Source: Acidimangrovimonas sediminis (GTDB lineage: Bacteria > Pseudomonadota > Alphaproteobacteria > Rhodobacterales > Rhodobacteraceae). From it: a stretch of DNA of 64,000 nucleotides. The notes beneath the pieces were generated by a model that saw only the letters and a list, made by a program, of their open reading frames with translations, was not told the DNA's origin and made no database searches. Both the position numbers and the translations under genes were made by a program. Within the stretch, counting starts at the first letter, position 1. Each line of letters starts with the position of its first letter. The DNA is taken from assembly GCF_002871005.1 (NCBI RefSeq), contig NZ_PHSN01000024.1, forward strand, positions 44,972 to 108,971. The letters are read 5' to 3'. This document shows positions 47,614-57,648 of this stretch, one piece after another.

Positions 47614-48249
47614 ATGACCAAAGGTTCCCCCTTCGAATTCGACATAAGCGTCTCGTCGGACAAGAAGCGCCGCAACCGCGGAAAGCGCGGCATGTCGGGC
47701 GCCTTCGAGACGTCGACGCGGGTCTGCGAACATCCGGGCTGCACCGAAGCCGGGCAATACCGCGCGCCGCGCTCGCCCGACCACCTCGACGAATACCGCT
47801 GGTTCTGCCGCGACCACGTGCGCGAATATAACCTCAAGTGGAACTTCTTCTCGGGTCAGACCGAGGAAGAGTTCGAGCAGATGCTCGACAACGACCGGGT
47901 CTGGGGCCGCGCGACGAAACCCTTCGCCGACGCCAAGGAAACCCGTGCCTGGCACCGGCTGGGCGTCGAGGACCCGCACGAGATCCTGGGCGAGAACGCG
48001 ACCCGCAACCCGGGCAAGGCCAACCCCTCCGGCGCGACCCGCAAGCTGCCGCCCACCGAGCGCAAGGCGATCGAGATCCTCGAGGCCCGCGACACCTGGA
48101 CCCGGGTCGAGATCCGCAAGCAGTACAAGAGCCTGGTGAAGGATCTGCACCCCGACATGAATGGTGGCAAGCGCGAGGACGAGGACCGCCTGCAGGAGGT
48201 CGTCTGGGCCTGGGACCAGATCAAGGACAGCCGCAACTTCCGGGATTGA
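47614..48249 (+). CDS. J-domain protein with zinc-binding-like N-terminus
   Basis: DnaJ-like co-chaperone of 211 residues. Unlike classic DnaJ the J domain is C-terminal (residues 150-211), with the HPD triad at 179-181 in KDLHPDMNGG and an LQEVVWAWDQIKD helix. The N-terminal half has CEHPGC (C38, C43) and FCRDH (C65, H68), a possible zinc site. It would stimulate a DnaK-family ATPase; the clients are unknown. It is followed by a double hairpin and cobS. Confidence 0.88.
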   Translation: MTKGSPFEFDISVSSDKKRRNRGKRGMSGAFETSTRVCEHPGCTEAGQYRAPRSPDHLDEYRWFCRDHVREYNLKWNFFSGQTEEEFEQMLDNDRVWGRATKPFADAKETRAWHRLGVEDPHEILGENATRNPGKANPSGATRKLPPTERKAIEILEARDTWTRVEIRKQYKSLVKDLHPDMNGGKREDEDRLQEVVWAWDQIKDSRNFRD

Positions 48250-48271
48250 GACGCGGCGGCGGGGCGGGCCC

Positions 48272-48318
48272 AAATTCCTTTCGAAGGAATTTGCAAAGAG
48301 TTTTCTGAAAACTCTTTG
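48272..48318. terminator. Double hairpin between J-domain gene and cobS
   Basis: AAATTCCTT/AAGGAATTT around TCG (48272-48292), then after one base CAAAGAGTTTT/AAAACTCTTTG around CTG (48294-48318). Both stems are perfect and AT-rich, in sharp contrast to the surroundings. It probably terminates the J-domain transcript; two adjacent hairpins suggest a repeat element. Confidence 0.8.
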
Positions 48319-48465
48319 GTGCCGGCTTCCCGGGCCGCGCATCCGGCCCGGCGTTCGGATCCTCCTCTCCCATCGCCCCCTCCCCTTGCACCCCTGCGGC
48401 AAATGCTCCATCAAACGAGGGTTGGATTTTTCCGGGCCGGCGCCCGGGCACGTTGAGGCAGACAC

Positions 48466-49452
48466 ATGGCGGACGGCACGATGGATATGAACGCGAAACC
48501 CACCGAAGAGATTTCGGTCCGCGAGGTCTTCGGCATCGACACCGATATGAAGGTGAAGGGCTTCGCCGAGCGCACCGACCGCGTGCCCGAGATCGACACG
48601 ACCTACAAGTTCGACCCGGACACGACGCTGGCGATCCTGGCGGGCTTTGCCTACAACCGCCGCGTCATGATCCAGGGCTATCACGGCACCGGCAAGTCGA
48701 CCCATATCGAACAGGTCGCGGCGCGGTTGAACTGGCCCTGCGTGCGCGTCAACCTCGACAGCCACATCAGCCGGATCGACCTGATCGGCAAGGATGCGAT
48801 CAAGCTGCGCGACGGCGTGCAGGTGACCGAGTTCCAGGAAGGCATCCTGCCCTGGGCGCTGCGCAACCCCACCGCCATCGTCTTCGACGAATACGATGCG
48901 GGCCGGGCCGACGTGATGTTCGTGATCCAGCGCGTGCTGGAACATGACGGCAAGCTGACGCTGCTGGACCAGAACGAGGTGATCACGCCGAACCCCTATT
49001 TCCGCCTGTTCGCCACCTCGAACACGGTGGGTCTGGGCGACACGACCGGCCTCTATCACGGCGTGCAGCAGATCAACCAGGCGCAGATGGACCGCTGGTC
49101 GCTGGTGTCGACGCTGAACTATCTGTCGCACGACGCCGAGACCGCGATCGTGCTGGCCAAGAACCCGCATTACAACACCGAGAAGGGCCGCAAGCAGATC
49201 GGCCAGATGGTGACGGTGGCGGACATGACACGCACCGCCTTCATGAACGGCGATCTGTCGACCGTGATGTCGCCGCGGACGGTGCTGAACTGGGCCCAGA
49301 ACGCCGAGATCTTCCGCAACATCGGCTATGCTTTCCGCCTGACCTTCCTCAACAAGTGCGACGAGCTGGAGCGCCAGACGGTGGCCGAGTTCTACCAGCG
49401 CTGCTTCGACGAGGAACTGCCGGAAAGCGCCGTCTCCACCGCGATGCGGTGA
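48466..49452 (+). CDS. cobS: Cobaltochelatase subunit CobS
   Basis: AAA+ ATPase subunit of the aerobic cobaltochelatase (CobNST) that inserts cobalt into hydrogenobyrinic acid a,c-diamide. The 328-residue protein has Walker A GYHGTGKS at 71-78, Walker [11 protein letters not shown] and [19 protein letters not shown]. It works with CobT, encoded about 1.3 kb downstream, and with CobN, which is not in the window. The start at MADGTMDMN follows a GAGGCAGACAC. Confidence 0.96.
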   Translation: MADGTMDMNAKPTEEISVREVFGIDTDMKVKGFAERTDRVPEIDTTYKFDPDTTLAILAGFAYNRRVMIQGYHGTGKSTHIEQVAARLNWPCVRVNLDSHISRIDLIGKDAIKLRDGVQVTEFQEGILPWALRNPTAIVFDEYDAGRADVMFVIQRVLEHDGKLTLLDQNEVITPNPYFRLFATSNTVGLGDTTGLYHGVQQINQAQMDRWSLVSTLNYLSHDAETAIVLAKNPHYNTEKGRKQIGQMVTVADMTRTAFMNGDLSTVMSPRTVLNWAQNAEIFRNIGYAFRLTFLNKCDELERQTVAEFYQRCFDEELPESAVSTAMR

Positions 49453-49457
49453 GCGGG

Positions 49458-49853
49458 ATGGCCGCGACCCCGATCCTGCGGGTCGCGCGCCCTACCGACC
49501 GGCTTGGGCCGGTTACCGCCTTCTACCGCGACGGGCTCGGCCTTTCGGTGCTGGGCGGCGTCACCTGCCACGATGGTTTCGACGGGGTGATGCTGGGGCA
49601 TCCCTCCGCGCCCTGGCACCTGGAATTCACCCGGCGCGAGGGCCATGCGGCAGGCGAGGCGCCGACCGAGGACAACCTCCTGGTGCTCTACCTCCCCGAC
49701 CCGGCCGAATGGCGCGATGCCTGCACGAGGATGGAAGCCGCAGGCCATGCGCCGGTCGCTTCGTTCAATCCATACTGGGACCGGCGCGGGCGCACCTATG
49801 AGGACCCGGACGGCCACCGCGTCGTTCTGCAGAACGCGTCATGGGAGGCATGA
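49458..49853 (+). CDS. VOC-family (glyoxalase/bleomycin-resistance) protein
   Basis: 131-residue vicinal-oxygen-chelate protein. PTDRLGPVTAFYRDGLGLSVLGG and HLEF at the N-terminal half, and TYEDPDGHRVVLQN at the end, carry the metal-binding H and E positions. It may be an isomerase, dioxygenase or resistance protein; the substrate is unknown. It starts 5 bases after cobS and ends just before the racemase-like gene, so all could be co-transcribed. Confidence 0.85.
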   Translation: MAATPILRVARPTDRLGPVTAFYRDGLGLSVLGGVTCHDGFDGVMLGHPSAPWHLEFTRREGHAAGEAPTEDNLLVLYLPDPAEWRDACTRMEAAGHAPVASFNPYWDRRGRTYEDPDGHRVVLQNASWEA

Positions 49854-49854
49854 C

Positions 49855-50553
49855 ATGCACATCGGCCTGATCGGCGGCATCGGTCCCGCCGCCACGGTGG
49901 TCTATTACCAAAGGCTCTGTGCCGCCGTCGCCGCGCGCGGCGGGCGGCTGGAGCTGACGATCGTGCAGGCCGACATCCATGAGCTGATCGCCAACAACCT
50001 CGCCGACCGGCGCGGCGAACAGGCCGAGATCTACCGGCGCCTGATCGACCGCCTCGCCGCCGCGGGCGCCGATTGCGCGGCGATCACCTCGCTCGGCGGG
50101 CATTTCTGCTTTGACGAGACGGCGGCGATCTCGGCCCTGCCGCTGGTCTCGGCGATCGCCCCGCTCGACGCCCATTTCGCGGGCCGGGGGCTGGGGAGTG
50201 TCGGCATCCTCGGGACCCGGGTGGTGATGCGCACCGGGTTTTACGGCCAGCTCAGCCGCACCCGCGCGGTCGCGCCCACGGCGCCCGACAGCGACGAGAT
50301 CGACCGTATCGGTCAGCTCTATCAGGACATCGCCGTGGCTGGCACATGCTCGGACGCGCAGCGCCGCACGCTGTTCGAGGCCGGGCGGCGCATGGTGGAG
50401 GATCAGGGTGCCGAGGCGGTGGTGCTGGGCGGCACCGACCTCGGGCTTGCCTTCGACGGGCATGATCCGGGCTACCCGGTGATCGACGCGCTTGACGTTC
50501 ACGTGGCGTTGCTTGCCGATCTGGCGACCGGGGCGGCACGCCTCGGGGCCTGA
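49855..50553 (+). CDS. Aspartate/glutamate racemase-fold protein lacking canonical cysteines
   Basis: 232-residue protein of the Asp/Glu/hydantoin racemase superfamily: MHIGLIGGIGPAATVVYY, ADIHELIANNLADRRGEQAE, GSVGILGTRVVMRTGFYGQL. The two active-site cysteines expected in CNT and GCTE motifs are absent. The first region reads ITSLGGHFC, with a cysteine (C85) a few residues late. The second is LGGTDLGLA, with G193 where Cys is usual. The family fold is clear; ordinary two-cysteine racemase chemistry is doubtful. It begins one base after the VOC stop codon and lies between cobS and cobT. Confidence 0.8.
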   Translation: MHIGLIGGIGPAATVVYYQRLCAAVAARGGRLELTIVQADIHELIANNLADRRGEQAEIYRRLIDRLAAAGADCAAITSLGGHFCFDETAAISALPLVSAIAPLDAHFAGRGLGSVGILGTRVVMRTGFYGQLSRTRAVAPTAPDSDEIDRIGQLYQDIAVAGTCSDAQRRTLFEAGRRMVEDQGAEAVVLGGTDLGLAFDGHDPGYPVIDALDVHVALLADLATGAARLGA

Positions 50554-50791
50554 TGCCCTTTAGCGAACACCGGTACTGCCCCCCCGGGCACTGCCCCCCC
50601 CCGCCCCCCGGGGGCACCACCCGGCCACCCCTCACGCGCCCCGCCTCTCCGCGCCGCACAGACGAGGAGAGGCGTCGGCGCCCGACGAGGGGTCGGCGAG
50701 GGCCCGCAAGGGCCCGGCGAGGCATCGACGCGCCCCCCTGCCCGCGCTTTCGCGCTTGCGGGGGCCGCGGGGCGGTGCTTTACCTTCCCCT

Positions 50792-52663
50792 ATGACGAAG
50801 CCCAGCGACAACCCAGCCGATCCCTTCAAGAAGGCCCTGGCCGAGGCCGCCCGCACCATGGCGGACGATCCCGACCTGGGCGTCACCTACTCGGTCGACC
50901 CGCCGGGGCTGACGCGCGATGCGATGCGCCTGCCGCAGGTCAGCCGCCGCATGTCCGCGGACGAGGTTCTGCTTGCCCGCGGCACCGCCGATGCCTACGC
51001 GCTGCGCCACCGCTACCACGACGCCAAGACCCACGCCCGCTACGAGCCCTCGGGCCAGATGGCCCGCGACCTCTACGAGGCGATGGAGACCGCGCGGTGC
51101 GAGGCCGTGGGCGCCCACACCATGCCGGGCACGGCCAAGAACATCGACGCCAAGATCGGCGCCGAGGCCGCGCGCAAGGGCTATGACCAGATCACGCGGG
51201 CCGAGGACGCGCCGCTCGCCACCGCCGCGGGCTATCTCGTGCGCCACCTCGCCACCGGGCGCCCCCTGCCGAAGGGCGCCGACAACGTGATGAACCTCTG
51301 GCGCGGCTTCATCGAGGAACAGGCCGGCGGCACGCTGGAAGACATCAACGACGTGCTGATGGACCAGACCGCCTTCGCCCGGTTCTCGCGCAAGGTGATC
51401 CAGGATCTGGGCTACGGCGACCAACTCGGCGAAGACCCGGATTTCGAGGACGAGGACGACAACCAGGACCAGGCCGAGGAAGACGAGGAGAACCCCGACA
51501 GCCAGGGCCAGGAGGATGAGCAGGAAGAGGCCGAGGCCTCGCCCGAGCAATCCCAGGAGGAACAGCAAGACGACAGCCAGGCCCAGGTCTCGATGGAGGA
51601 CGACGCCGACACCGACATGTCGGAAGACACCGAGATGCCGGATGCCGACGCCCCGCTGGAGCCGCCGCCGCCGCCCGCGCATTCCGACGCTGACCCGAAT
51701 TACACCGTCTACACCACCGATTTCGACGAGGAGATCAAGGCCGAGGATCTGGCCGAGCCGGCCGAACTCGAACGCTTGCGCGCCTATCTCGATCAGCAGC
51801 TCGACCCGCTGAAAGGTGCGGTGGGGCGGCTGGCCAACAAGCTTCAGCGCCGGTTGCAGGCGCAGCAGAACCGCTCGTGGCTGTTCGATCTGGAGGAAGG
51901 CATCCTCGACGCGGGCCGCCTTGCCCGCGTGGTCGCGAACCCCACCACGCCGCTCAGCTTCAAGCAGGAGAAAGACACCGAGTTCCGCGATACGGTGGTG
52001 ACGCTGCTCCTCGACAATTCGGGCTCCATGCGCGGCCGCCCGATCTCCATCGCCGCGATCTGCGCCGACGTTCTGGCCCGCACGCTGGAACGCTGCGACG
52101 TCAAGGTCGAGATCCTGGGCTTCACCACCCGCGCCTGGAAGGGCGGGCAAAGCCGCGAGCGCTGGCTTGCCGCCGGCCGTCCGCAATCGCCGGGCCGCCT
52201 GAACGACCTGCGCCACATCATCTACAAATCCGCCGATGCGCCCTGGCGCCGGGCGCGCGCCAACCTCGGCCTGATGATGAAAGAGGGCCTCCTGAAGGAG
52301 AACATCGACGGCGAGGCGCTGGAATGGGCGCACCGCCGCATGGCCGCCCGCCCCGAGGCCCGCAAGATCCTGATGGTCATTTCCGACGGCGCGCCGGTTG
52401 ATGATTCCACCCTCTCGGTCAACCCGGCCAGCTTTCTGGAAAAGCACCTGCGCGACGTGATCGCCATGGTCGAGAAACGCCGGATGGTGGAGCTGATCGC
52501 CATCGGCATCGGCCATGACGTGACGCGCTATTACCAGCACGCGGTGACCATCACCGACGTGGAACAGCTGGCGGGTGCCATGACCGAGCAACTCGCCGCC
52601 CTCTTCGACCAGGATCCCCGGGCCCGCGCCCGGATCATGGGAATAGCCAAGGCCGCCCGCTGA
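50792..52663 (+). CDS. cobT: Cobaltochelatase subunit CobT
   Basis: Second AAA-associated subunit of cobaltochelatase, 623 residues. An N-terminal helical region ([20 protein letters not shown]) is followed by a long acidic D/E/Q-rich linker at about 215-300 and a C-terminal VWA domain with the MIDAS motif DNSGSM. CobT forms a two-ring complex with CobS. It overlaps the next gene by one base (TGATG). A vertebrate-like acidic linker is normal for CobT. Confidence 0.96.
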   Translation: MTKPSDNPADPFKKALAEAARTMADDPDLGVTYSVDPPGLTRDAMRLPQVSRRMSADEVLLARGTADAYALRHRYHDAKTHARYEPSGQMARDLYEAMETARCEAVGAHTMPGTAKNIDAKIGAEAARKGYDQITRAEDAPLATAAGYLVRHLATGRPLPKGADNVMNLWRGFIEEQAGGTLEDINDVLMDQTAFARFSRKVIQDLGYGDQLGEDPDFEDEDDNQDQAEEDEENPDSQGQEDEQEEAEASPEQSQEEQQDDSQAQVSMEDDADTDMSEDTEMPDADAPLEPPPPPAHSDADPNYTVYTTDFDEEIKAEDLAEPAELERLRAYLDQQLDPLKGAVGRLANKLQRRLQAQQNRSWLFDLEEGILDAGRLARVVANPTTPLSFKQEKDTEFRDTVVTLLLDNSGSMRGRPISIAAICADVLARTLERCDVKVEILGFTTRAWKGGQSRERWLAAGRPQSPGRLNDLRHIIYKSADAPWRRARANLGLMMKEGLLKENIDGEALEWAHRRMAARPEARKILMVISDGAPVDDSTLSVNPASFLEKHLRDVIAMVEKRRMVELIAIGIGHDVTRYYQHAVTITDVEQLAGAMTEQLAALFDQDPRARARIMGIAKAAR

Positions 52664-54471
52664 TGTACCAGACCTTTACCGTCACCGCCCGCCCCGAACA
52701 GGGGCCGCCGCGCCTTGCCGCGCTTCGTGCCCATCTGAAGGACCGGGGCCTTGCCGGGATGATCATCCCGCGCGCCGATGTCCATCAGGGCGAATACGTG
52801 GCACCGCATGACGAGCGCCTCGGCTGGCTGACCGGGTTCACCGGCTCGGCGGGCTTCTGCATCGTGCTGCCGGACGTCGCGGGCGTCTTCATTGACGGCC
52901 GCTACCGTACCCAGGTGAAATCGCAGGTCGATCTTGGGGTCTATACCCCCGTGCCCTGGCCGGATGAGCTTCCGGGCCCCTGGATTGCCCAGCACCTGCC
53001 CGAGGGGCAGGTTGCCTACGATCCGTGGCTGCACACCGCCGACGAGATCGCCAAGATCGAAGCGGCGCTGAAGGACAGCGGTGCCTCGCTGGTTGCGGTC
53101 GCCGGGAATCCGGTGGATGCGATCTGGGACGATCAGCCCGCCCCGCCCTGTGGCAAGGTCGCGGTGCAGCCTCTTGAATTCGCGGGCGTCTCCTCGGCTG
53201 ACAAGCGTGCCGATCTGGCCGCGCAGATGGCTACCAAGGGCCAGGCTGCCTGCGTCATCACCCTGCCGGATTCGATTGCCTGGCTGATGAACATCCGTGG
53301 CTCCGACGTTGCGCGGAACCCGGTGGTGCATGCTTTCGCGATCCTCCATGCCGACGCGACGCTGGCGCTCTTCATCGACCCGGCCAAGCTTGACGACGAG
53401 GTGCGCGCGCATCTGGGCGAGGGCGTCACCCTGTACGCACCCGCCGATTTCGAGGCGGAGCTGACCGCGCTGACCGGTCCGGTTCGCGTCGACCGCGCGA
53501 CCGCCCCCGTCGCCGTCAGCCGTGCGCTGGAAGAGGCCGGGATTCCGGTCAGCTGGGGCCAGGATCCCTGCCTTCTGCCCAAGGCGCGCAAGAACCCGGC
53601 CGAGGTGCAGGGCGCGCGCGACGCGCATCTGCGCGACGGGGCGGCGATGGTGGAATTCCTCTGCTGGCTCGACCAAGCCGCCCCCAAGGGCGGGCTGACC
53701 GAGATCGACGTGGTCACCAGCCTCGAGGGGTACCGCAGCGCCACCAATGCGCTGAAGGAAATCAGCTTCGAAACCATCGCCGGCACAGGCCCGCACGGCG
53801 CGATCATGCATTACCGCGTGACCGAGGATACGAACCGCACACTGACCGAGGGCGAGCTGATCGTCGTGGATTCCGGCGGGCAGTATATCGACGGCACCAC
53901 CGACATCACCCGCACCGTCGCCATCGGCACCCCGCCGGAAGAGGCCTCGGCCGCCTTCACCCGGGTGCTGCAGGGGATGATCGCGATCTCTCGCGCACGC
54001 TGGCCCAAGGGGCTTGCCGGTCGCGACCTGGACCCGCTGGCGCGCTATCACCTCTGGATCGTCGGGCAGGATTTCAACCACGGCACCGGGCATGGCGTCG
54101 GGTCGTACCTCTCGGTGCACGAGGGGCCGCAGCGCCTGTCGCGCGTGTCCGAGATCGCGCTGGAACCCGGCATGATCCTGTCGAACGAACCGGGCTATTA
54201 CCGCGAGGGGGCCTTCGGCATCCGAATCGAGAACCTCCTCGTGGTCGAGGAGGCCCCGGCGCTGGACACCGCCGACCCCGAGCGGCAGATGCTGTCGTTC
54301 GAGACGCTGACCTTCGCGCCGATCGACCGCCGGCTGATCCGGGCAGAGATGCTGGCCCCCGACGAGCGCGCATGGCTGAATGCCTATCACGCGGAAGTGT
54401 TCGCGAAGATCGGCCCGCGGGTCTCGGAAACCGCCCGAAACTGGCTTTCCGACGCGACCGCACCGATCTGA
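52663..54471 (+). CDS. Xaa-Pro aminopeptidase (aminopeptidase P family)
   Basis: Dinuclear-metal aminopeptidase that removes N-terminal residues preceding proline. The 602-residue protein has two creatinase-like N-terminal domains and a C-terminal pita-bread domain. Metal ligands are visible in VVDSGGQYIDGTTDITRT (two Asp), FNHGTGHGVG (His), LSNEPGYYREGAFGIRIEN (two Glu). The length fits the eukaryotic-type APP1. It overlaps cobT by one base. Confidence 0.94.
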   Translation: MYQTFTVTARPEQGPPRLAALRAHLKDRGLAGMIIPRADVHQGEYVAPHDERLGWLTGFTGSAGFCIVLPDVAGVFIDGRYRTQVKSQVDLGVYTPVPWPDELPGPWIAQHLPEGQVAYDPWLHTADEIAKIEAALKDSGASLVAVAGNPVDAIWDDQPAPPCGKVAVQPLEFAGVSSADKRADLAAQMATKGQAACVITLPDSIAWLMNIRGSDVARNPVVHAFAILHADATLALFIDPAKLDDEVRAHLGEGVTLYAPADFEAELTALTGPVRVDRATAPVAVSRALEEAGIPVSWGQDPCLLPKARKNPAEVQGARDAHLRDGAAMVEFLCWLDQAAPKGGLTEIDVVTSLEGYRSATNALKEISFETIAGTGPHGAIMHYRVTEDTNRTLTEGELIVVDSGGQYIDGTTDITRTVAIGTPPEEASAAFTRVLQGMIAISRARWPKGLAGRDLDPLARYHLWIVGQDFNHGTGHGVGSYLSVHEGPQRLSRVSEIALEPGMILSNEPGYYREGAFGIRIENLLVVEEAPALDTADPERQMLSFETLTFAPIDRRLIRAEMLAPDERAWLNAYHAEVFAKIGPRVSETARNWLSDATAPI

Positions 54472-54531
54472 GCGCTGGCGCCGTCACGATTTCCCGCTAG
54501 CTTGGGGTCCGTCAGACTGAGGGAGGGGCCG

Positions 54532-54876
54532 ATGCCCGAACGCGACATCACCATCGTCAAGGCACCGGGCACCTGGGTGGTGCGCGCGGGCGGCGCGATC
54601 CTGGGCGAGACCAAGGAAGCGCTGGAGCTTACCGAGGGCAGCTATCCGCCCGTGATCTACTTTCCCCGCACTGATATCGCGATGGCCTTCCTCGATTCGT
54701 CGGACACGGTGACGACCTGCCCCAAGAAGGGCGCGGCGAGCTATTACTCGATCGTCACCAAGTCGACGACGATCAAGGACGCGGCCTGGAGCTATGAGGA
54801 CCCGATCGAGGGGGTGGAGCGGATCAGGGGCCACCTCGCCTTCTACCCCGACCGGGCGACGGTCGAGCGGATCTGA
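54532..54876 (+). CDS. DUF427 protein
   Basis: 114-residue protein of the DUF427 family. [61 protein letters not shown] and [13 protein letters not shown] are the conserved blocks. Members have a Tudor-like beta-barrel; the function is unknown. GAGGGAGGGG lies upstream of the ATG. Confidence 0.88.
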   Translation: MPERDITIVKAPGTWVVRAGGAILGETKEALELTEGSYPPVIYFPRTDIAMAFLDSSDTVTTCPKKGAASYYSIVTKSTTIKDAAWSYEDPIEGVERIRGHLAFYPDRATVERI

Positions 54877-55091
54877 GGCGCCTTCCCCAGACGGCTTGCA
54901 GCCCTTGGGGATTAGGAACGCACCCGGCCCTTGGTTGGGCGCATGTGCCGCGCGCGTGGTCTGCGCTTTATCGTCCCGCACCCCTCCCACGCTTGTGCGT
55001 GCGGTGAGGTTGCGATGCGCCCTCCCGGGAGGGAGTCGAGCGCGGCCCGGGGCTGGTCGTCCCGGACGTCAGGGGCTGCCCCCGCCCTGCC

Positions 55092-56903
55092 TCAGCTGCG
55101 GTAGTCGTTCATCACCACCCGCGCCACGGCGTCGCGGGTCAGCACGCCGATGACATTCTCGGGCCGGGGCACCTTCTTGTCCGGCACCACCAGCACGGCA
55201 AGGTGCTTGCGGTCGGCCATGTGGCTCATCACCGTCTGCATGAACGAGGATTCCTTGGCGACGCCCACGGGTTCGATCAGCGGCCCCAGCGCGCGGGTCT
55301 TGTCCTCCGGGTCGACCTGGATCACGCCGAGGATATGCCGCCCCTCGACCACCACAGCGTAATGCGGATCGTCCGAGGCATGGGGCAGACGCCCCGCACC
55401 GTGCAGCGCCGATGTCTCGACCACGCCCACCACCTTCTCCATCACGTCGCGGGCCTTGCGGATCGCGAACATGTGGGTGCGCAGGCCGCGAGGGATGTGG
55501 TGGCCGCGGCGCGCCAGCTTGGTGGTGTAGATATCCTCGGGCGACAGGCCCGTCCGCACACCCACGGCGCAGGCCACCGCGATGATCGCGGCCACGGTGA
55601 TCGAATAATCTCCCGTCATCTCGAAGATCATCACGATCGAGGTGATCGAGGCCCCGGTCGTGCCGCCCACGATCGCCGCCATCCCCACCAGCGCGAAGGC
55701 GATGGGCGAGAAGGCGAGGAACGGGAACGCCAGGCTCAAGAGCGATCCGAACGCGCCCCCGAGCGTCGCGCCAAGGAACAGCGAGGGCGAGAACACCCCG
55801 CCCGAGGCGCCGCCGCCCAGGCTGACCGAGGTCGCGAAAAGCTTCAGCAGGAACAGCAGGAACAGGAAGGCCGGCGCGTCGATCTGGCCCGACAGGATCG
55901 CCTGGATCGTGGCATAGCCCACACCCTGGGTGTGATACATGCCGGTGGTCTGCATCAGCACGTAGAACAGCACGCCAAGCGACGTCATCGCGAGGACGTT
56001 CTTGAGGTAGTCGTTGATCGGCAGCTCGTCGAACTTGTCCTCGGTCCAGTAGAGCGTCTTGACGAACAGCGTCGCCGCAAGCCCGCAAAGCACGCCCAGC
56101 AGCACGTAGAGCGGCAGCATGTCGGCCGAGAGCGGCACGAAGATGTCGGGCCGCTCATAGGCCGCGACCGAGAAGGCGGGCTCCATCCCGAAGGCCAGAC
56201 GCCCCATGTAGGTGGCGGTCCCCGTGGCCAGAACCAGCGGCAGGAGAGTGCGCGCCGTGATCTCGGGCAGCATCAGCTCGACCGCGAAGAGGACACCGCC
56301 CAGCGGAGTGTTGAAGGTCGCAGCGATCCCCGCCCCGGCGCCGGCGCCGACCAGCGTGATGATCTGCCACGACCGCAGGTGGAACACCTGTCCCAGCACC
56401 GACCCCATGGCCGATCCGATCTGGATGATCGGCCCCTCGCGCCCGACCGACGCCCCGGTGCCGATCGACAGCGCCGAGGCGATCGCCTTGATCACCACGA
56501 CCACGGGGCGCATCCGCCCGCGCTTGTAATAGATCGCGTCCAGAACCTCGGGCACGCCATGGCCCTTGGCCTCGGGCGCGAAGGTCTTGACCAGAAAGAC
56601 CACGATCAGCCCGCCCACGACCGGCGCCAGGATCACCCAGGGACCGAAGGGCGAGGGCGGCGTCGGGATGTTGGCATCGTAATGCGCCGACAGCGTGCCC
56701 GAGAAAGCCAGGTTGTGAAAGATCGAGATCATCCAGCGCAGCACGATCGCGCCAAGCCCCGCGACGATGCCGATCACCACCGCCATCAGCGACAGCGCGA
56801 TCACCGAGGCCTGTCGGGTATCGGCCTGCCCAGAGGCTCTGGCGGGCGTGGCGGCGGAATCTGACGTCGCGGCGCGCGGGCCGGCAGGCTGTGTGTTCGG
56901 CAT
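55092..56903 (-). CDS. CLC-family chloride channel with CBS domains
   Basis: 603-residue CLC membrane protein with a C-terminal CBS pair from about residue 480. Selectivity motifs are GHGVPEV (114-120), GREGP with the gating glutamate E156, and the Tyr region near KLFATSVSLGGGASGGVFSP. At the position of the internal proton glutamate of CLC-ec1 (E203) the residue is L210 in FAVELMLP, which fits a channel rather than a proton antiporter. The N-terminus is a 30-residue polar stretch. A GC-rich gap of 215 bases separates it from the DUF427 gene. Confidence 0.92.
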   Translation of the reverse strand: MPNTQPAGPRAATSDSAATPARASGQADTRQASVIALSLMAVVIGIVAGLGAIVLRWMISIFHNLAFSGTLSAHYDANIPTPPSPFGPWVILAPVVGGLIVVFLVKTFAPEAKGHGVPEVLDAIYYKRGRMRPVVVVIKAIASALSIGTGASVGREGPIIQIGSAMGSVLGQVFHLRSWQIITLVGAGAGAGIAATFNTPLGGVLFAVELMLPEITARTLLPLVLATGTATYMGRLAFGMEPAFSVAAYERPDIFVPLSADMLPLYVLLGVLCGLAATLFVKTLYWTEDKFDELPINDYLKNVLAMTSLGVLFYVLMQTTGMYHTQGVGYATIQAILSGQIDAPAFLFLLFLLKLFATSVSLGGGASGGVFSPSLFLGATLGGAFGSLLSLAFPFLAFSPIAFALVGMAAIVGGTTGASITSIVMIFEMTGDYSITVAAIIAVACAVGVRTGLSPEDIYTTKLARRGHHIPRGLRTHMFAIRKARDVMEKVVGVVETSALHGAGRLPHASDDPHYAVVVEGRHILGVIQVDPEDKTRALGPLIEPVGVAKESSFMQTVMSHMADRKHLAVLVVPDKKVPRPENVIGVLTRDAVARVVMNDYRS

Positions 56904-57080
56904 GACCTCAGACAATCTCCTCCTTGCCGCGCCGTCAAGACCGGCGCCCTGCACCGGGGTTCGAAAATGCACCTTTTTCCGTGCAGTTATAATCGGTGGT
57001 TGCTTCCCGCGCAGCCTTTTTGTCAACTGGAGCCGGCCGTCCTGCGGCCGGGATCGAGGAATGACAGAGGAAGGGGCGAC

Positions 57081-57644
57081 ATGGCTGCCCAGACCGAACG
57101 GCGCCGCGTGGGTCTGCGCCGCGAGACGATCAAGGTGCTCTTCGGGGTCGCGCTCTTCGCCGCCTTCTACGTGGGCTACCTCTCGATCCAGAACTACCGG
57201 GCCGAGGCCTATTACGCCAACCTGCGCAAGACCGACCCCCTGCGCTACCTCGACGATCTGCGCAAGTCGGAAGGGTTCGCCGCCTATCTCGACAAGTACC
57301 GCCTGCTGGAGGGCTATACCCACGAGCAGGCGCAGGTGCCCTCGTTCATCGTGGGTCGCTGGACCATGCGCTCGGCCACCCAGCGGGTAGCGCCGGGCAC
57401 GGTGTTCGCCGATTGCACCGATCCGGTCACCTTCCAGCACGGCCTTCTGCGGATCTCCGAGGGCCCTCAGGCGACGGTCTACCAGGTCACCTACCGAATC
57501 GCGGGGCAGGAGCTTATCCTGAACGGCGACAAGATCGGGCGAATGCGGGTTGGCATGGTCAGCTACGGCAGCGCCATCGACCATCTGGAATTCAGCCCGC
57601 CGGGGGGGTATGGCGAAGTCTACGCCTATCGCTGCGGAAGCTGA
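57081..57644 (+). CDS. Hypothetical membrane-anchored protein
   Basis: 187-residue protein I do not recognise. Residues 12-35 (RRETIKVLFGVALFAAFYVG) form one transmembrane segment, followed by a probably periplasmic domain: YYANLRKTDPLRYLDDLRKS, SFIVGRWTMRSATQRV, and FADCTDPVTFQHG with a C-terminal YAYRCGS. Two cysteines may form a disulfide. GGGGCGAC lies before the ATG. It ends four bases before the FAD oxidase gene, so the two are probably co-transcribed. Confidence 0.7.
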   Translation: MAAQTERRRVGLRRETIKVLFGVALFAAFYVGYLSIQNYRAEAYYANLRKTDPLRYLDDLRKSEGFAAYLDKYRLLEGYTHEQAQVPSFIVGRWTMRSATQRVAPGTVFADCTDPVTFQHGLLRISEGPQATVYQVTYRIAGQELILNGDKIGRMRVGMVSYGSAIDHLEFSPPGGYGEVYAYRCGS

Positions 57645-57648
57645 TCCC

